Part shown: in pieces, positions 8,709 through 17,521 of the stretch
How positions within the stretch are numbered: position 1 is the stretch's first letter
Layout: each line of letters begins with the position of its first letter
Origin: Thermopolyspora sp044507605
Lineage (GTDB): Bacteria; Actinomycetota; Actinomycetes; Streptosporangiales; Streptosporangiaceae
DNA length: 64,000 nt
NCBI GenBank assembly: GCA_044507605.1
Contig: JBIQJI010000012.1
Span: forward strand, 1 to 64,000
Direction of reading: 5' to 3'
Notes under the pieces: model-generated
Database searches by the model: none
Told to the model about the DNA's origin: nothing
Seen by the model: the letters and a program-made list of their open reading frames with translations, nothing else
Made by a program: the position numbers and the translations under genes

Positions 8709-10082
8709 GTGGACGAGTCAAAGGGGCGGCCCTGGCGCTCCGAGCTGGCCAAGGCCCGGTTGCGGATGGGGATGAGTCAGGAGGAGGCCGCCGAGGCGGT
8801 GGGAGTGTCGCCGACAACGTGGAGTCGCTGGGAATGCGGCGAACAGAGCATGCGCCCTGTTTACCGGGTCCGCATTTCAGAGGTCTTCAACGCCGACCCC
8901 ATGACAGTCGAACGCTGGCTCGACTCGAAAACGCCGACGGAAACACCAATGTCACATCTGGCGGACTTGGGGAGCGGATCGGCGGAAGCTACGGTGGAGT
9001 CCTTCGAGCACCTTTGGAGGTGCGACGTGGACCCATCTCGGCGTCATATGCTCGCCACGCTGCCCTTCGTCCCCGCCGTCTTGGGTGAATGGCTGGCATC
9101 GATCTACGACACTCCTGATATGCCCAGTGCAGTCGAAAAGACAGGACGTCTGGTCGGGCGTTCGGACGTAACACGAATCAGCGAGGCTCAGCAGGCGTTC
9201 ACCCAGATGGATCACCAGTTCGGGGCAGGGCTGGTTCGTCCGGCGATCGTCGACTATCTGAATACGAACGTCAAGCCGCTGCTGCACGGGCGCTACGACG
9301 GACGCACGGGACGCGAGCTCATGACCGCAGCAGCGGGGATGACCTTGCTGGCCGGCTGGACGGCCTTCGATCTCAGCCACCATGGGCAGGCGCAGCACTA
9401 CATAGGCCAAGGGCTTCGGTTGGCGAAGGCCGGGGATGACCCACTGACGACCGCGTGGTTGCTCCAGACTTCAGTGCGCCAGGCTATTCACCTCAATGAG
9501 GGGACGTGGGCAGTGCGGCTCGCGCGGGCCGCTACCGACACTGCGCGTAAGGCCCAAGCACCGCCCCGTGTCATGGCGCTTCTTCTCATTAAGGAAGCAT
9601 GGGCTACAGCATTGCAGGCTCACCCTGCCCAAACTCGAGACAAGCACGCGGCGAAACGCGTTCAAGTTCTGCTTACAGAAGCCGAGCAAGAGTACGCGAA
9701 GGGACCAACTGATCGCGATCCGGCCTGGGTTGCGTGGCATGAAGACACCGAGTTGAACGCGGAGGCAGCGCAGTGCTGGCGCCTGATCGGCGACTATGAG
9801 CGAGCAGCAACGTTCGCACGGACGGCCGTACGGGTGTTCTCAGAGCAGCGACCTCGATCCGCCCAACTCAATCAAATACACTTGGCTGAGGTATTCCTGG
9901 ATATGGGCGACCTGGAGCCTGCGATCGAGTCCGCACGCGCAACTATACCCGGCGCGAAGCAGCTGGCTTCAACACGTCTGATCGAACGCATTAAAAGATT
10001 CGATAACAGGCTCGGGCCTTATTCTACAAGTATCCAGGTCCGTGAATTTCGATCCTATCTGGCCACCGAAATTGCCGCCTAG
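8709..10082 (+). CDS. XRE-family transcriptional regulator with TPR-like C-terminal domain
   Basis: A 457-residue regulator. The helix-turn-helix is at residues ~15-60: MSQEEAAEAVGVSPTTWSRW. The C-terminal ~350 residues are alpha-helical repeats of the TPR kind found in large actinobacterial sporulation and secondary-metabolism regulators. The GTG start is preceded by a GGGG stretch at close spacing; the longer frame back to 8448 has no ribosome-binding site and low-complexity sequence. Codon use is clearly less GC-rich than in the core genes, suggesting acquisition by transfer. A 168-nt gap separates it from the convergent membrane protein gene. The ligand and target are unknown. Confidence 0.85.
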   Translation: MDESKGRPWRSELAKARLRMGMSQEEAAEAVGVSPTTWSRWECGEQSMRPVYRVRISEVFNADPMTVERWLDSKTPTETPMSHLADLGSGSAEATVESFEHLWRCDVDPSRRHMLATLPFVPAVLGEWLASIYDTPDMPSAVEKTGRLVGRSDVTRISEAQQAFTQMDHQFGAGLVRPAIVDYLNTNVKPLLHGRYDGRTGRELMTAAAGMTLLAGWTAFDLSHHGQAQHYIGQGLRLAKAGDDPLTTAWLLQTSVRQAIHLNEGTWAVRLARAATDTARKAQAPPRVMALLLIKEAWATALQAHPAQTRDKHAAKRVQVLLTEAEQEYAKGPTDRDPAWVAWHEDTELNAEAAQCWRLIGDYERAATFARTAVRVFSEQRPRSAQLNQIHLAEVFLDMGDLEPAIESARATIPGAKQLASTRLIERIKRFDNRLGPYSTSIQVREFRSYLATEIAA

Positions 10083-10250
10083 GGGCAGCGCCTCCCTCCG
10101 TCAACCGGAGTTCCTTCGAGCGGGAACAACGAGAGTTCACCAGCGGCCATGGCAGAATCCAGCTCATCGAGTGTGAAGGGCTCAAGTATCTGTGTGAGGT
10201 GGCTTCCCGCTGTCGTCCGTAGAAGGTGGACAGCCGCAGCGGTCGGACCG

Positions 10251-10727
10251 TCACGCCTGGGGTGGTGGGTAGGGCTGGTTGGGTTGTTGCTGGTTCCAGC
10301 CTGCCGGTTGCGGGGTGGGTGACGGCTGGTTGGGCCAACCGGGCTGGGCGGTGGGCTGGTTGGGCCAGGCCGCTTGGGCGGCGGGGTCGGGCTGCCAGGT
10401 GGGTTGGGCGCCGACGGGGTTCTCGGGGGCGGGGCGGGGCTGGAACTGGCCCAGGGCGATCGCGGCGCCGATGAGGCCGAGGCCGAGCAGGCTGAGGGAG
10501 TTGAAGAGCGTGCTTTCGCTCAGGTCGATGCCGGAGCCCTCCATGTGGCCGCTGTCCATGGTGCACTGCACCTGACCGTTGGAGCCGTCGGGGCGGCAGA
10601 CCCAGCCGAGGTCCTGGGGAGTGTTCATGGTCTCGTTGTCGACCTGGTCGGGGGAGGCGATCGGCACTATCAGCAGGAGGCCGAGCCCGCAGACGATGAA
10701 GAAGCCCCGTAGCACCTTGAGAAACAT
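10251..10727 (-). CDS. Small membrane protein with Pro/Gln/Trp-rich tail
   Basis: A 158-residue protein with two predicted membrane segments: residues ~5-27 (VLRGFFIVCGLGLLLIVPIA) and ~75-95 (LLGLGLIGAAIALGQF). The ~45-residue loop between them contains two cysteines (WVCRP and VQCTMD) that could form an extracytoplasmic disulfide. The C-terminal ~60 residues repeat PNQP and AQPGW motifs, giving a disordered Pro/Gln/Trp-rich tail. The start is the ATG at 10725-10727; upstream frame is antisense to the reductase gene. Function unknown. Confidence 0.72.
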   Translation of the reverse strand: MFLKVLRGFFIVCGLGLLLIVPIASPDQVDNETMNTPQDLGWVCRPDGSNGQVQCTMDSGHMEGSGIDLSESTLFNSLSLLGLGLIGAAIALGQFQPRPAPENPVGAQPTWQPDPAAQAAWPNQPTAQPGWPNQPSPTPQPAGWNQQQPNQPYPPPQA

Positions 10728-10926
10728 GGCGCGGACACTAGCCCGTTCGGCGGCCGGTGTCGATCTGGAGCCTTGTGCCGGGGACGGGGGTCCTGGGCGG
10801 CGAAGGGGCGGGCCGCGGCGTGCTGCCGCCCGCTTCGGGAAGGGGTGACCCGTCCGTTTCGGCAAGGTGTCACGTACCGGTGGGCTCTCCCGTCTGGTCA
10901 TCGTGGACACCGAACAGGAGAGCATC

Positions 10927-11685
10927 GTGATTCTCGTTACCGGGGCCTCGGGGACCCTCGGCAGTGCGCTGACGCCGCGACTGGTGGCGGCGGGCGCCGA
11001 GGTGCGGGGGTTGAGCCGCAGACCGAGAGAGGCCGGGGAGGGCGTCGGCTGGGTTACGGGGGATATCGCCACGGGCGCGGGCATCGAGGCCGCCGTCGAA
11101 GGGGTCGACGTCGTCGTGCACGCGGCCAGCGATCCCCGGCCGAACTCGCGTGACGCCGAACACACCCGACGGCTCATTGAGGCCGCCAAGCGGGCCGGTG
11201 CCCGCCATTTCGTCTATATCTCGATCGTGGGGATCGATCGCCATCCGTACGGCTACTACCGGGCCAAGCGCGCCACCGAGCAGGTCATCGAGGGCGGCGG
11301 TCTGCCGTACACGATCCTGCGGACCACTCAATGGCATCAGTTCCTCGACCGGGCCTTCGGTTTCCTGCTGCGCTCGCCGGTCATGCCGAGTTTCGCCGGG
11401 GTGAGCATGCAGCCGATCGACGTGTCGGAGGTGGCGGACCGGATGGCCGAGCTTACGCTGGGCGACCCGGCCGGCCGGGTGGAGGACATGGGCGGCCCGG
11501 AGATCATCACGCTGACCGATGCCGCGAAGGCGTACGCGCGGGCTGCGGGGCGGCGCCGGCTGGTGGTGCCGATCCCGTTGCCGGGGCGGACGGTGCGGGC
11601 GTTTCGCCAGGGTCTGCACCTGGCCCCCGAGCATCGGCAGGGCACGATCACCTTCCAGCGGTTTCTCGACCGGCGATTCGCCTGA
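10927..11685 (+). CDS. NmrA-like NAD(P)-binding reductase (atypical SDR)
   Basis: A 252-residue protein with an N-terminal Rossmann motif VTGASGTLGSALTPRL. It has the nucleotide-sugar-like AAKRAGARHFVYISIVGID and the YYRAKRATE motif typical of atypical short-chain dehydrogenases (NmrA/HSCARG group), which act as redox sensors or quinone reductases. The start chosen is the GTG preceded by AGGAG six bases upstream; the longer frame from 10867 lacks such a site. It is convergent with the anti-sigma-like gene at 11691. Confidence 0.83.
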   Translation: MILVTGASGTLGSALTPRLVAAGAEVRGLSRRPREAGEGVGWVTGDIATGAGIEAAVEGVDVVVHAASDPRPNSRDAEHTRRLIEAAKRAGARHFVYISIVGIDRHPYGYYRAKRATEQVIEGGGLPYTILRTTQWHQFLDRAFGFLLRSPVMPSFAGVSMQPIDVSEVADRMAELTLGDPAGRVEDMGGPEIITLTDAAKAYARAAGRRRLVVPIPLPGRTVRAFRQGLHLAPEHRQGTITFQRFLDRRFA

Positions 11686-11690
11686 CGGGC

Positions 11691-12578
11691 TCACCGCTCG
11701 ACGGCGGGCAGCCGTTGGCGCGGCCCCGCCGGTAGGGCGACCGCCGGGACGGCCGCAGCCGGTAGGGCCACTGTCGGTAGGGCGGCCGTCCGGGCCTGTG
11801 CCGCCGGGAGGGCGAAGGCGAGGGCCTTGGCCGGGGCTCCGGTGGTGGTGCGCCGGGTCGGGTAGGCGCGGCAGGTGCCGCCTGAGAGGCGCTGTGCGAG
11901 CAGGAGGCCCCTGCCGTTCTCGGCGAGCAGTTCGGCCAGTGGCAGGTCGGGCTGCTCGCCGAGGTGGGCGGGCCGGGCGAGGAGGGCGCGGATCTCGTCC
12001 AGGTCCGGGGCCGCGTCGACGACCTCGCACCAGGCCGGTACGCCGCGCCGGTCGTGCACACGCAGCTCGTACGGCGGTCGGGCGTGCCGTTCGGCGTTGG
12101 CCGTCAGCTCCATGACGATCAGCTGGGCGTCCCGGATGCGATCCTCGTCGACGCCGGCCCGCCCCAGGATGGCGCCGAGGACGGAACGTGCCCGCCGCAC
12201 GGCCGAGCCCGGCTGCAGGAACTCGATGAGCGGCACCCGCCGCCGCCTGCCCGCTGGTGCTCGGGTGGGCGGAGCGGGCTCGCTCTGCGGCGTCCCGCAC
12301 CCGAGGCGCGCAGCGTCTCGGTCGCCTTCCGGCATCTCGTGCCCCGGGGCCCCGATCTCGCCCGCGCCTCGCCGAATGTCGTCGCGCCCGCCCGGGATCT
12401 CGCGCCCGCCATCCCGGTTCTCGCGACCGCCGCCCCGCGTGCCGAGGCCGCTATCCGGCATTTGGTGGCCGCTGTCCGGCGTTTTGTGGTTGTCGGGGGG
12501 ATTGTCGTGTTCGGTCGTATGGTCGGTGGGGCTTGGGGTGGTTGTGGAGTCTTCGTGTGTGGTGCCCGATGTGCCCAT
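11691..12578 (-). CDS. RsbW/SpoIIAB-like ATP-binding regulator with disordered flanks
   Basis: A 295-residue protein. The central ~110 residues form a GHKL ATPase of the anti-sigma-factor kind: N-box LIVMELTANAERHA and G-box ENGRGLLLAQRLSGG. Such single-domain actinobacterial ATPases regulate sigma factors by partner switching (family knowledge). The N-terminal ~115 residues are low complexity (PDSG and GGREI/GGRDD-type motifs) and the C-terminus repeats ALPTVALPAAAVPAVALPAG, so both flanks look disordered and repeat-expanded. The ATG is well supported by GGAGGG five to six bases upstream. No sigma factor is adjacent. Confidence 0.78.
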   Translation of the reverse strand: MGTSGTTHEDSTTTPSPTDHTTEHDNPPDNHKTPDSGHQMPDSGLGTRGGGRENRDGGREIPGGRDDIRRGAGEIGAPGHEMPEGDRDAARLGCGTPQSEPAPPTRAPAGRRRRVPLIEFLQPGSAVRRARSVLGAILGRAGVDEDRIRDAQLIVMELTANAERHARPPYELRVHDRRGVPAWCEVVDAAPDLDEIRALLARPAHLGEQPDLPLAELLAENGRGLLLAQRLSGGTCRAYPTRRTTTGAPAKALAFALPAAQARTAALPTVALPAAAVPAVALPAGPRQRLPAVER

Positions 12579-12815
12579 GGATACCCTCCGCTCTCGCGTG
12601 ATTACCGCGCATAGCAGGAAACGCCAAGGGGGGCGGGCGGCGAAGATCGAGTGATCGTCGTTGGCTTTCTTTCCTCGGGGTCTCCTCGGCGGTGTCGGTG
12701 TTTCCCGCTCGTCGCCGCCTTGTCGTCCGCGTTGTTCACTCTCGGCGTCACCCGCGCGGCGGCCGGAGCCCGTCTAATGGGACAAAAGGTGTGAGTGAGG
12801 GAGCGGGGAGGTCGC

Positions 12816-13403
12816 TTGAGCGAGCACTCGGCGTTCTGGATCGACCATGACTACGACAGGGAGCGGGCCGTCGACGGGGTCAGCCGTTATGGGGCCCAGG
12901 TCAGGGCCGGGATGCAGGCGTTCGCGGAGACGTGGGGGGACATCGCGCCGGTGGGGTTCGCGTGCGTGGCCTGGCGGCTCGCGACCGATCCGGTGCTGTC
13001 GCCGGGGTATGTGCGGGCGCATCGGCGTGTCTTGTCCGCCGTCTGTGAGCGCAACCCGTGGGATGGTTCGCTGACCGCGAAGGTGCGGCTGGTCGCGCCG
13101 TGGCCGGCGGCGCTGGATTGGCCGCGGGACTGGTTCCGGGATCGGGGGTGGCAGGACTGGCCGGAGGTGTTCGGGCAGTTCGTGGAGCCGGCCCCGCGTG
13201 ATCTGGCCAAGGTGCCGTATCTGCGTGCCTCTCTGCTGGTGGAGGCCCCCGTGCCGCTCGATGATCTGCCGGAGGCCCCCGACGGGCCGGAGCAGGACGT
13301 GGAGGGCACCGCGCGGCGTGCCGTGATCGTGCTGGTCAAGGAGTTGAACGAGCTGATCTCGCCGATCGTGCGGCAGTTGGAGGAGCGGCCGGGTCCGCGT
13401 TAG
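12816..13403 (+). CDS. Conserved actinobacterial hypothetical protein
   Basis: A 195-residue soluble protein I do not recognise. It is rich in Trp (WPRDWFRDRGWQDWPE) and acidic residues, without signal peptide or membrane segment. The TTG start at 12816 is chosen because GGGGAGG ends four bases upstream; a GTG five codons earlier has no such site. The neighbours are the anti-sigma-like gene (divergent) and the PAP2 gene (same strand). Confidence 0.68.
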   Translation: MSEHSAFWIDHDYDRERAVDGVSRYGAQVRAGMQAFAETWGDIAPVGFACVAWRLATDPVLSPGYVRAHRRVLSAVCERNPWDGSLTAKVRLVAPWPAALDWPRDWFRDRGWQDWPEVFGQFVEPAPRDLAKVPYLRASLLVEAPVPLDDLPEAPDGPEQDVEGTARRAVIVLVKELNELISPIVRQLEERPGPR

Positions 13404-13547
13404 CGGCGGCGGTGGGCGGCACGCGGTGGCGCGCCGGGTTCTGGGCGATCTTACGGGTTACGATCGTGCTTCGTACGTACGGGTGGGGCGCTGGGCCGCG
13501 GGGACGGCGGCGGGTGCGGCCCGCCGCAGGCCGTGGAGGAGACGCCC

Positions 13548-14183
13548 TTGACCAGCGGTGAGCCCGGGATGACCGGTTCGCCCGATGTGACGGTGAACGG
13601 CGCGGCGCCGCGGTGGGCGCGGGTGGTCACCGAGGTGCTCGCTCCGGCCCATCTCGTCATCGCGTTGCCGCCCCTGGTCGGCTGGCGGGCCACCGCGCCG
13701 GGCCTCGCGGGTCTGCTGTGGGGGGTGGCGGCGGCGGTGTGCTGCGGGGTGATCCCGTACGCGTTCATTCTGGCCGGGGTGCGGTCGGGGCGGATCACCG
13801 ACCGGCACGTGTTCCGGCGCGATCAGCGGCTGGTGCCGCTGGTGCTCGGCGGGGTCTGTGTGGTCGCAGGGCTGGCGGCGATGATGCTGCTGGACGCGAC
13901 CAAGGCGGTGGTGGTGCTGGTGGTGGGGATGCTGAGCGCGCTGCTGGTCATCGCCCCCGTCACGGCCTTCTGGAAGATCAGCCTGCACGCGGCGGTGGCG
14001 GGCGGCACCGCGATGGCGCTCACCGTCACGTTCGGCCTGTACGCCGCGGCCGTCGCCTGGCCGTTGACCGTGCTGGTCGCCGCGTCGAGGGTCGCCCTCC
14101 GGGCGCACACGCCGGCGCAGGTGATCGCCGGGGCGCTGGTGGGGGCCCTGGTGCCGCTGGGCGTCTATGTGATCTCCGGCTGA
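13548..14183 (+). CDS. PAP2-superfamily-like membrane protein with degenerate motifs
   Basis: A 211-residue protein with six to seven predicted membrane helices. Residues near FWKISLHAAVAGG occupy the place of the PSGH motif and SRVALRAHTPAQ the place of SRxxxxxHxxxD; the final Asp is Gln and the first KxxxxxxRP motif is not recognisable. The two histidines needed for catalysis appear to be kept, so lipid-phosphatase activity is possible but uncertain. The TTG start is preceded by GGAGGAG six bases upstream. It could alternatively be a UbiA-like or general integral membrane protein. Confidence 0.65.
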   Translation: MTSGEPGMTGSPDVTVNGAAPRWARVVTEVLAPAHLVIALPPLVGWRATAPGLAGLLWGVAAAVCCGVIPYAFILAGVRSGRITDRHVFRRDQRLVPLVLGGVCVVAGLAAMMLLDATKAVVVLVVGMLSALLVIAPVTAFWKISLHAAVAGGTAMALTVTFGLYAAAVAWPLTVLVAASRVALRAHTPAQVIAGALVGALVPLGVYVISG

Positions 14184-14435
14184 CGGCCCACTGGTGTCTC
14201 CTCTGGTGCCCGGCCGACGCCCCTCCTGGTCGCCCTGATCACCCTGATCGTCGGCTGACGGCATCCTGGTCGCCCTGGTGCGGATGGCCGTCGCGGGCGC
14301 GGTCGCGTCATTCGGCACGTGTTTTCGGTCTCCGGTTTTCGGTCGGCCGTATCAATAAGGCGGAGATTGCGCCCGGCATGCCGATTTGCGGGAAAGCCGG
14401 ACCCGGCTAACAGATTGGTGTCGCTAACACTGACT

Positions 14436-14455
14436 CGTCCAGAAATTACTGGACG
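14436..14455. promoter_or_regulatory. Inverted repeat in the 14.2-14.5 kb intergenic region
   Basis: CGTCCAG (14436-14442) and CTGGACG (14449-14455) form a perfect 7-bp inverted repeat with a 6-nt AAATTA centre, 90 bp upstream of the 14545 start. It could be an operator or the terminator of the PAP2 gene. The 361-nt gap 14184-14544 otherwise holds short degenerate CCTGGTCGCCCTG-like repeats at 14220-14290 and an AT-richer promoter-like stretch near 14485-14515; I see no gene. Confidence 0.38.
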
Positions 14456-14544
14456 GCCGGTTATCCTGCACTTCCTTCCCATAGCAATACGTGGGTTATT
14501 GTTGATGCGCCGATAGGCGAGGCCATCGGAGGGCGAGGGACGCT

Positions 14545-15369
14545 ATGGAGTCGATGTCGGCCGGGACGGGATCGCTACCATCGGGCGGGGCGAGGTTGTC
14601 CACGATCAGGCAGCAGGAGCCGCGCAGCGCCCGAGCGGTGCCCGGCCCGTCCTCGGCCGAGCAGGCCGGGAGGCGGGGGCGGGAGCTCGCGGCCCGGTAC
14701 CGGGAGATCGACCCTGATCCGCTGGTGGAGCATGACGCCGGGCTCGACCGGAAGTATCGCAGTGTGGTCGCGGAGCTCGCCGAGCATTCCCGCGACCCGG
14801 AGTTCACCGCCGCGTTCTTCGCCGGGCTGGGCCTGGAGGGCACGCTCGCGCTTCCGGGACGCCTGGATCGGGCGCTCGGCGGGACCGCCCCCGAGTACCT
14901 TTCCGACGCCCTCGACGTGGTGGCCCAGGCGTTCGGCACGGCCGTCAGCGGCGGGTCCGCGACGCCCGGCTTCGCCATCCTGGCCGAGCACGCGAAGCGG
15001 GCCCCGGGCGTGGCCAGGCTGCTGCGCGGCGGCGACTTCCCGACGGCCTGGCTCGCCGAGGCGGTGGCGCTGCAGGTGTTCACGCCGGGCAACAAGGTCG
15101 CCGGGGCGGAGCTGACGCCGTACCTGAACGCGCTGGCGCGCGATCCTGCGGCGACGGGCCTGGCGTTCGCCTTGGCCACGTGCGACGGCCCGGCCACGGT
15201 GTCGCCTCTCACCCCCGCCGGGGCCGCGGACCGCAGGCCGGTGCTCGACGCGTTCCTGCGCGACCTGGCCGAGCGCGCGGCCCGCCACGAGACGTCGAGG
15301 CTCGCCTACGGTGGCCTGATCGCCGCCTACCAGGCGTACGCGGAGGGGCGCGGCGGGCGGGGGCGGTGA
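14545..15369 (+). CDS. Truncated paralogue of the 659-residue unknown protein
   Basis: A 274-residue protein. Residues ~40-265 align with residues ~110-340 of the 5531-7510 protein: IDPDP, DPEFTAAFFAGLG, TPGFAILAE and LTPYLNALA occur in the same order. It lacks the N-terminal ~110 and C-terminal ~320 residues of the longer copy, and its own first ~35 residues are a short low-complexity leader. The ATG follows GAGGG five bases upstream, so it may still be expressed. No membrane or signal sequence. Function unknown. Confidence 0.75.
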   Translation: MESMSAGTGSLPSGGARLSTIRQQEPRSARAVPGPSSAEQAGRRGRELAARYREIDPDPLVEHDAGLDRKYRSVVAELAEHSRDPEFTAAFFAGLGLEGTLALPGRLDRALGGTAPEYLSDALDVVAQAFGTAVSGGSATPGFAILAEHAKRAPGVARLLRGGDFPTAWLAEAVALQVFTPGNKVAGAELTPYLNALARDPAATGLAFALATCDGPATVSPLTPAGAADRRPVLDAFLRDLAERAARHETSRLAYGGLIAAYQAYAEGRGGRGR

Positions 15370-15492
15370 GGCCGGTGGGGCGGCGCCAAGGCGAATCGCC
15401 CGTCCTCGTCATCGCGCGGTGCCGCGGGTCCGGCCGCCGTTATCCTGGCTCCTGCCGTAAGGGGGCGGCGGGGCAGGAAGGCGGCGGATCAC

Positions 15493-16821
15493 ATGACATC
15501 GGACGGGGGTCACGGCGGCGATCCACCGCCGGACCGGCCTGGTCGGCGGGACCTCGTGCGGGTCGTCAACGTCTACGGCACCGGGTGGCACGCGCCGCGC
15601 GACATGCCGGCGGCTCCGCCTCATGAACGGCTTCGCCTGGGGCACCTGGCGGAGCATTTCCGGCGGTCGGCCGCCCGGCTGCCCCGGATCCTGTGCGAGC
15701 GGGAGCTGGACCCGGATGGCCTGGCCTTCGGGCACGAGCGAACCGGCTGCGCCGTGACGGCCGCCCGCCTCTGGCTGTTCGCGGGGCCGTCGGACGGCGT
15801 GCTCGCGGTGCTCGATCTCGACGCACGGCCCGAAGCCGACGACGCCGTCGCCGGCCTGCTGCGCGACTGTCACGACTTGGCCGTGACCGTGGACGGCGAG
15901 CCGATCGAGCGGGCCGTCGCCGGGCTGCCGGAGGCAAGGACGCTGCGGGGCGACCTCGGCGACGGTTTCCTGCCCGAGCGGCACCACCTCGTCCTCGCAC
16001 CCCGCGCCGACGGGGACGGCCGGGCCCGGCGGCTCATCCACGCGATCGACCCCAGGCCCCCGTCGGGCCACGTGCGCTATCCCGCCGAGCTGAACGAGGA
16101 GCCCGGCTCGGTGGCGGCGGTGCACGCACTGATCAGCGTGCTGTGCGGGCAGCCTCCGCCCGTGGCCGACTGCGCCTTCCTGTCCGTCGTGCAGGGCGTC
16201 GCGAGTTCGACGCGGCTCGACGAGATCAGGATCCGGGCGTACGACACGATCGCGCGGTTCCGCCGCGAGGAGCGGGCGACCCGGCCCGTCAAGGAACGCC
16301 GCCGCGTGTTCGAGCGGCTGGCGAACCGGCTGACGGACCTGGAGCTGGACCTCGGTCACGACGTCGAGCCGGCGACCGACCTCGGCATGCTGGTGTCTTC
16401 GGCTCGTGTCGCGGTGTTCCACGGGGCGCTGTTCGACGCGATGGCGCTGGCGTCGCGCGCCGAGCGCGTGTCGCGGATGCTGGATCGAATGGAGCGGGTG
16501 TTCCATGCCGAGCTGACGGCCATCCAGAGTGTGGAGCGCCGCGCCGACGACGACCGCCGGACACGGTGGACGGTCGCGGTGACCTTCCTGTCGCTGGCGT
16601 CGATCCCGGCCGGCATCGTGCTGGGCTTCTTCGGGGTGACCACGGCCGAGGTGGACGTCGCCACCTCCATGTTCGATCTGCGCCGCTACCTCGGCATCTA
16701 CCTGTTCGTCATCGGGCTGGTCGTGATCGGGTTGCTGATCCTGCCCGTCATGTTCTTCGTGCAGGCGCGCAGGCGTCGCCGGGACGACCCCACGCCGGCG
16801 TCCACCGGCGGCGGCGAGTAG
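15493..16821 (+). CDS. CorA-like membrane protein lacking the GMN motif
   Basis: A 442-residue protein with a long cytoplasmic, charge-rich N-terminal domain and two C-terminal membrane segments near residues 355-378 (VAVTFLSLASIPAGIVLGFF) and 400-425. The architecture and the helix-rich stalk before the membrane resemble CorA Mg2+ channels. However, the loop that should read GMN is GVTTAEVD, so ion selectivity by the usual filter is missing. The protein ends in an Arg-rich tail (ARRRRRDDP). It follows the truncated paralogue by 123 nt on the same strand. Confidence 0.6.
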   Translation: MTSDGGHGGDPPPDRPGRRDLVRVVNVYGTGWHAPRDMPAAPPHERLRLGHLAEHFRRSAARLPRILCERELDPDGLAFGHERTGCAVTAARLWLFAGPSDGVLAVLDLDARPEADDAVAGLLRDCHDLAVTVDGEPIERAVAGLPEARTLRGDLGDGFLPERHHLVLAPRADGDGRARRLIHAIDPRPPSGHVRYPAELNEEPGSVAAVHALISVLCGQPPPVADCAFLSVVQGVASSTRLDEIRIRAYDTIARFRREERATRPVKERRRVFERLANRLTDLELDLGHDVEPATDLGMLVSSARVAVFHGALFDAMALASRAERVSRMLDRMERVFHAELTAIQSVERRADDDRRTRWTVAVTFLSLASIPAGIVLGFFGVTTAEVDVATSMFDLRRYLGIYLFVIGLVVIGLLILPVMFFVQARRRRRDDPTPASTGGGE

Positions 16822-16891
16822 CGGCGGGCGGCACGCCCGTGAAGTCCGGTGTCCGCTGGCGCGGGGTCGCGGGCGGCGGCAGAGTGGACGG

Positions 16892-17521
16892 ATGCGCGAC
16901 GTTTCGAGCCCCAGCGATGTGCCGAGCCCAGGAGACGTATCGAGTTCCGGTGACGGGGCGGAGGGCATCCGGTTCCTGCCGCCCGACCCCGGCGGCAAGC
17001 GGTACTGCACCGTCGTCGGTTCCCCGCTCGGCGAGCTGGTGCTGGTCGGCGACGGCGCGGCGCTCGTCGCGGTGGAGCTGCTCGGCGACGCGCCCGGCGC
17101 CCGGGACGGGCTCGACCCGGCCTGGGTCGAGGACCCGGCTCCGCTCGCCGACGCGGCGGCCCAGCTCGCGGAGTACTTCGCCGGCTCGCGGACCGCGTTC
17201 GAGCTGTCGGTCGCCCCGGGCGGCACGCCGTTCCAAGGGCTGGTGTGGCGTCATCTCGCCGGCATCCCCTACGGCGCGACGACGACGTACGGGGAGATCG
17301 CCCGCGCGCTCGGCCGTCCGGCGGCGTACCGGGCGGTGGGGGCCGCCAACGGCGCGAACCCGGTGCCGATCGTGCTGCCCTGTCATCGTGTCGTCGCCGG
17401 TGACGGCTCCCTGATCAAGTACGGCCTCGGCGGGGTGTCCCGCAAGCGCCTGTTGCTCGATTTCGAGGCGGGTCTGCGGCCGCTGTGGCCGGGTCAGGGC
17501 GGGCCGGGCCGGTGCCGGTAG
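16892..17521 (+). CDS. ogt: Methylated-DNA-protein-cysteine S-methyltransferase
   Basis: A 209-residue suicide enzyme that transfers alkyl groups from O6-alkylguanine to its own cysteine. The active-site motif is PCHRVV (Cys in LPCHRVV), preceded by IPYGATTTYGEIA and AVGAANGANPVPIV, the DNA-binding helix and Asn hinge. The N-terminus is a repeat-like, disordered stretch (SPSDVPSPGDVSSSGD) before the fold begins. The last ~28 bp overlap convergently with the choline dehydrogenase gene. A second alkyltransferase lies at 27187-27744. Confidence 0.93.
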   Translation: MRDVSSPSDVPSPGDVSSSGDGAEGIRFLPPDPGGKRYCTVVGSPLGELVLVGDGAALVAVELLGDAPGARDGLDPAWVEDPAPLADAAAQLAEYFAGSRTAFELSVAPGGTPFQGLVWRHLAGIPYGATTTYGEIARALGRPAAYRAVGAANGANPVPIVLPCHRVVAGDGSLIKYGLGGVSRKRLLLDFEAGLRPLWPGQGGPGRCR

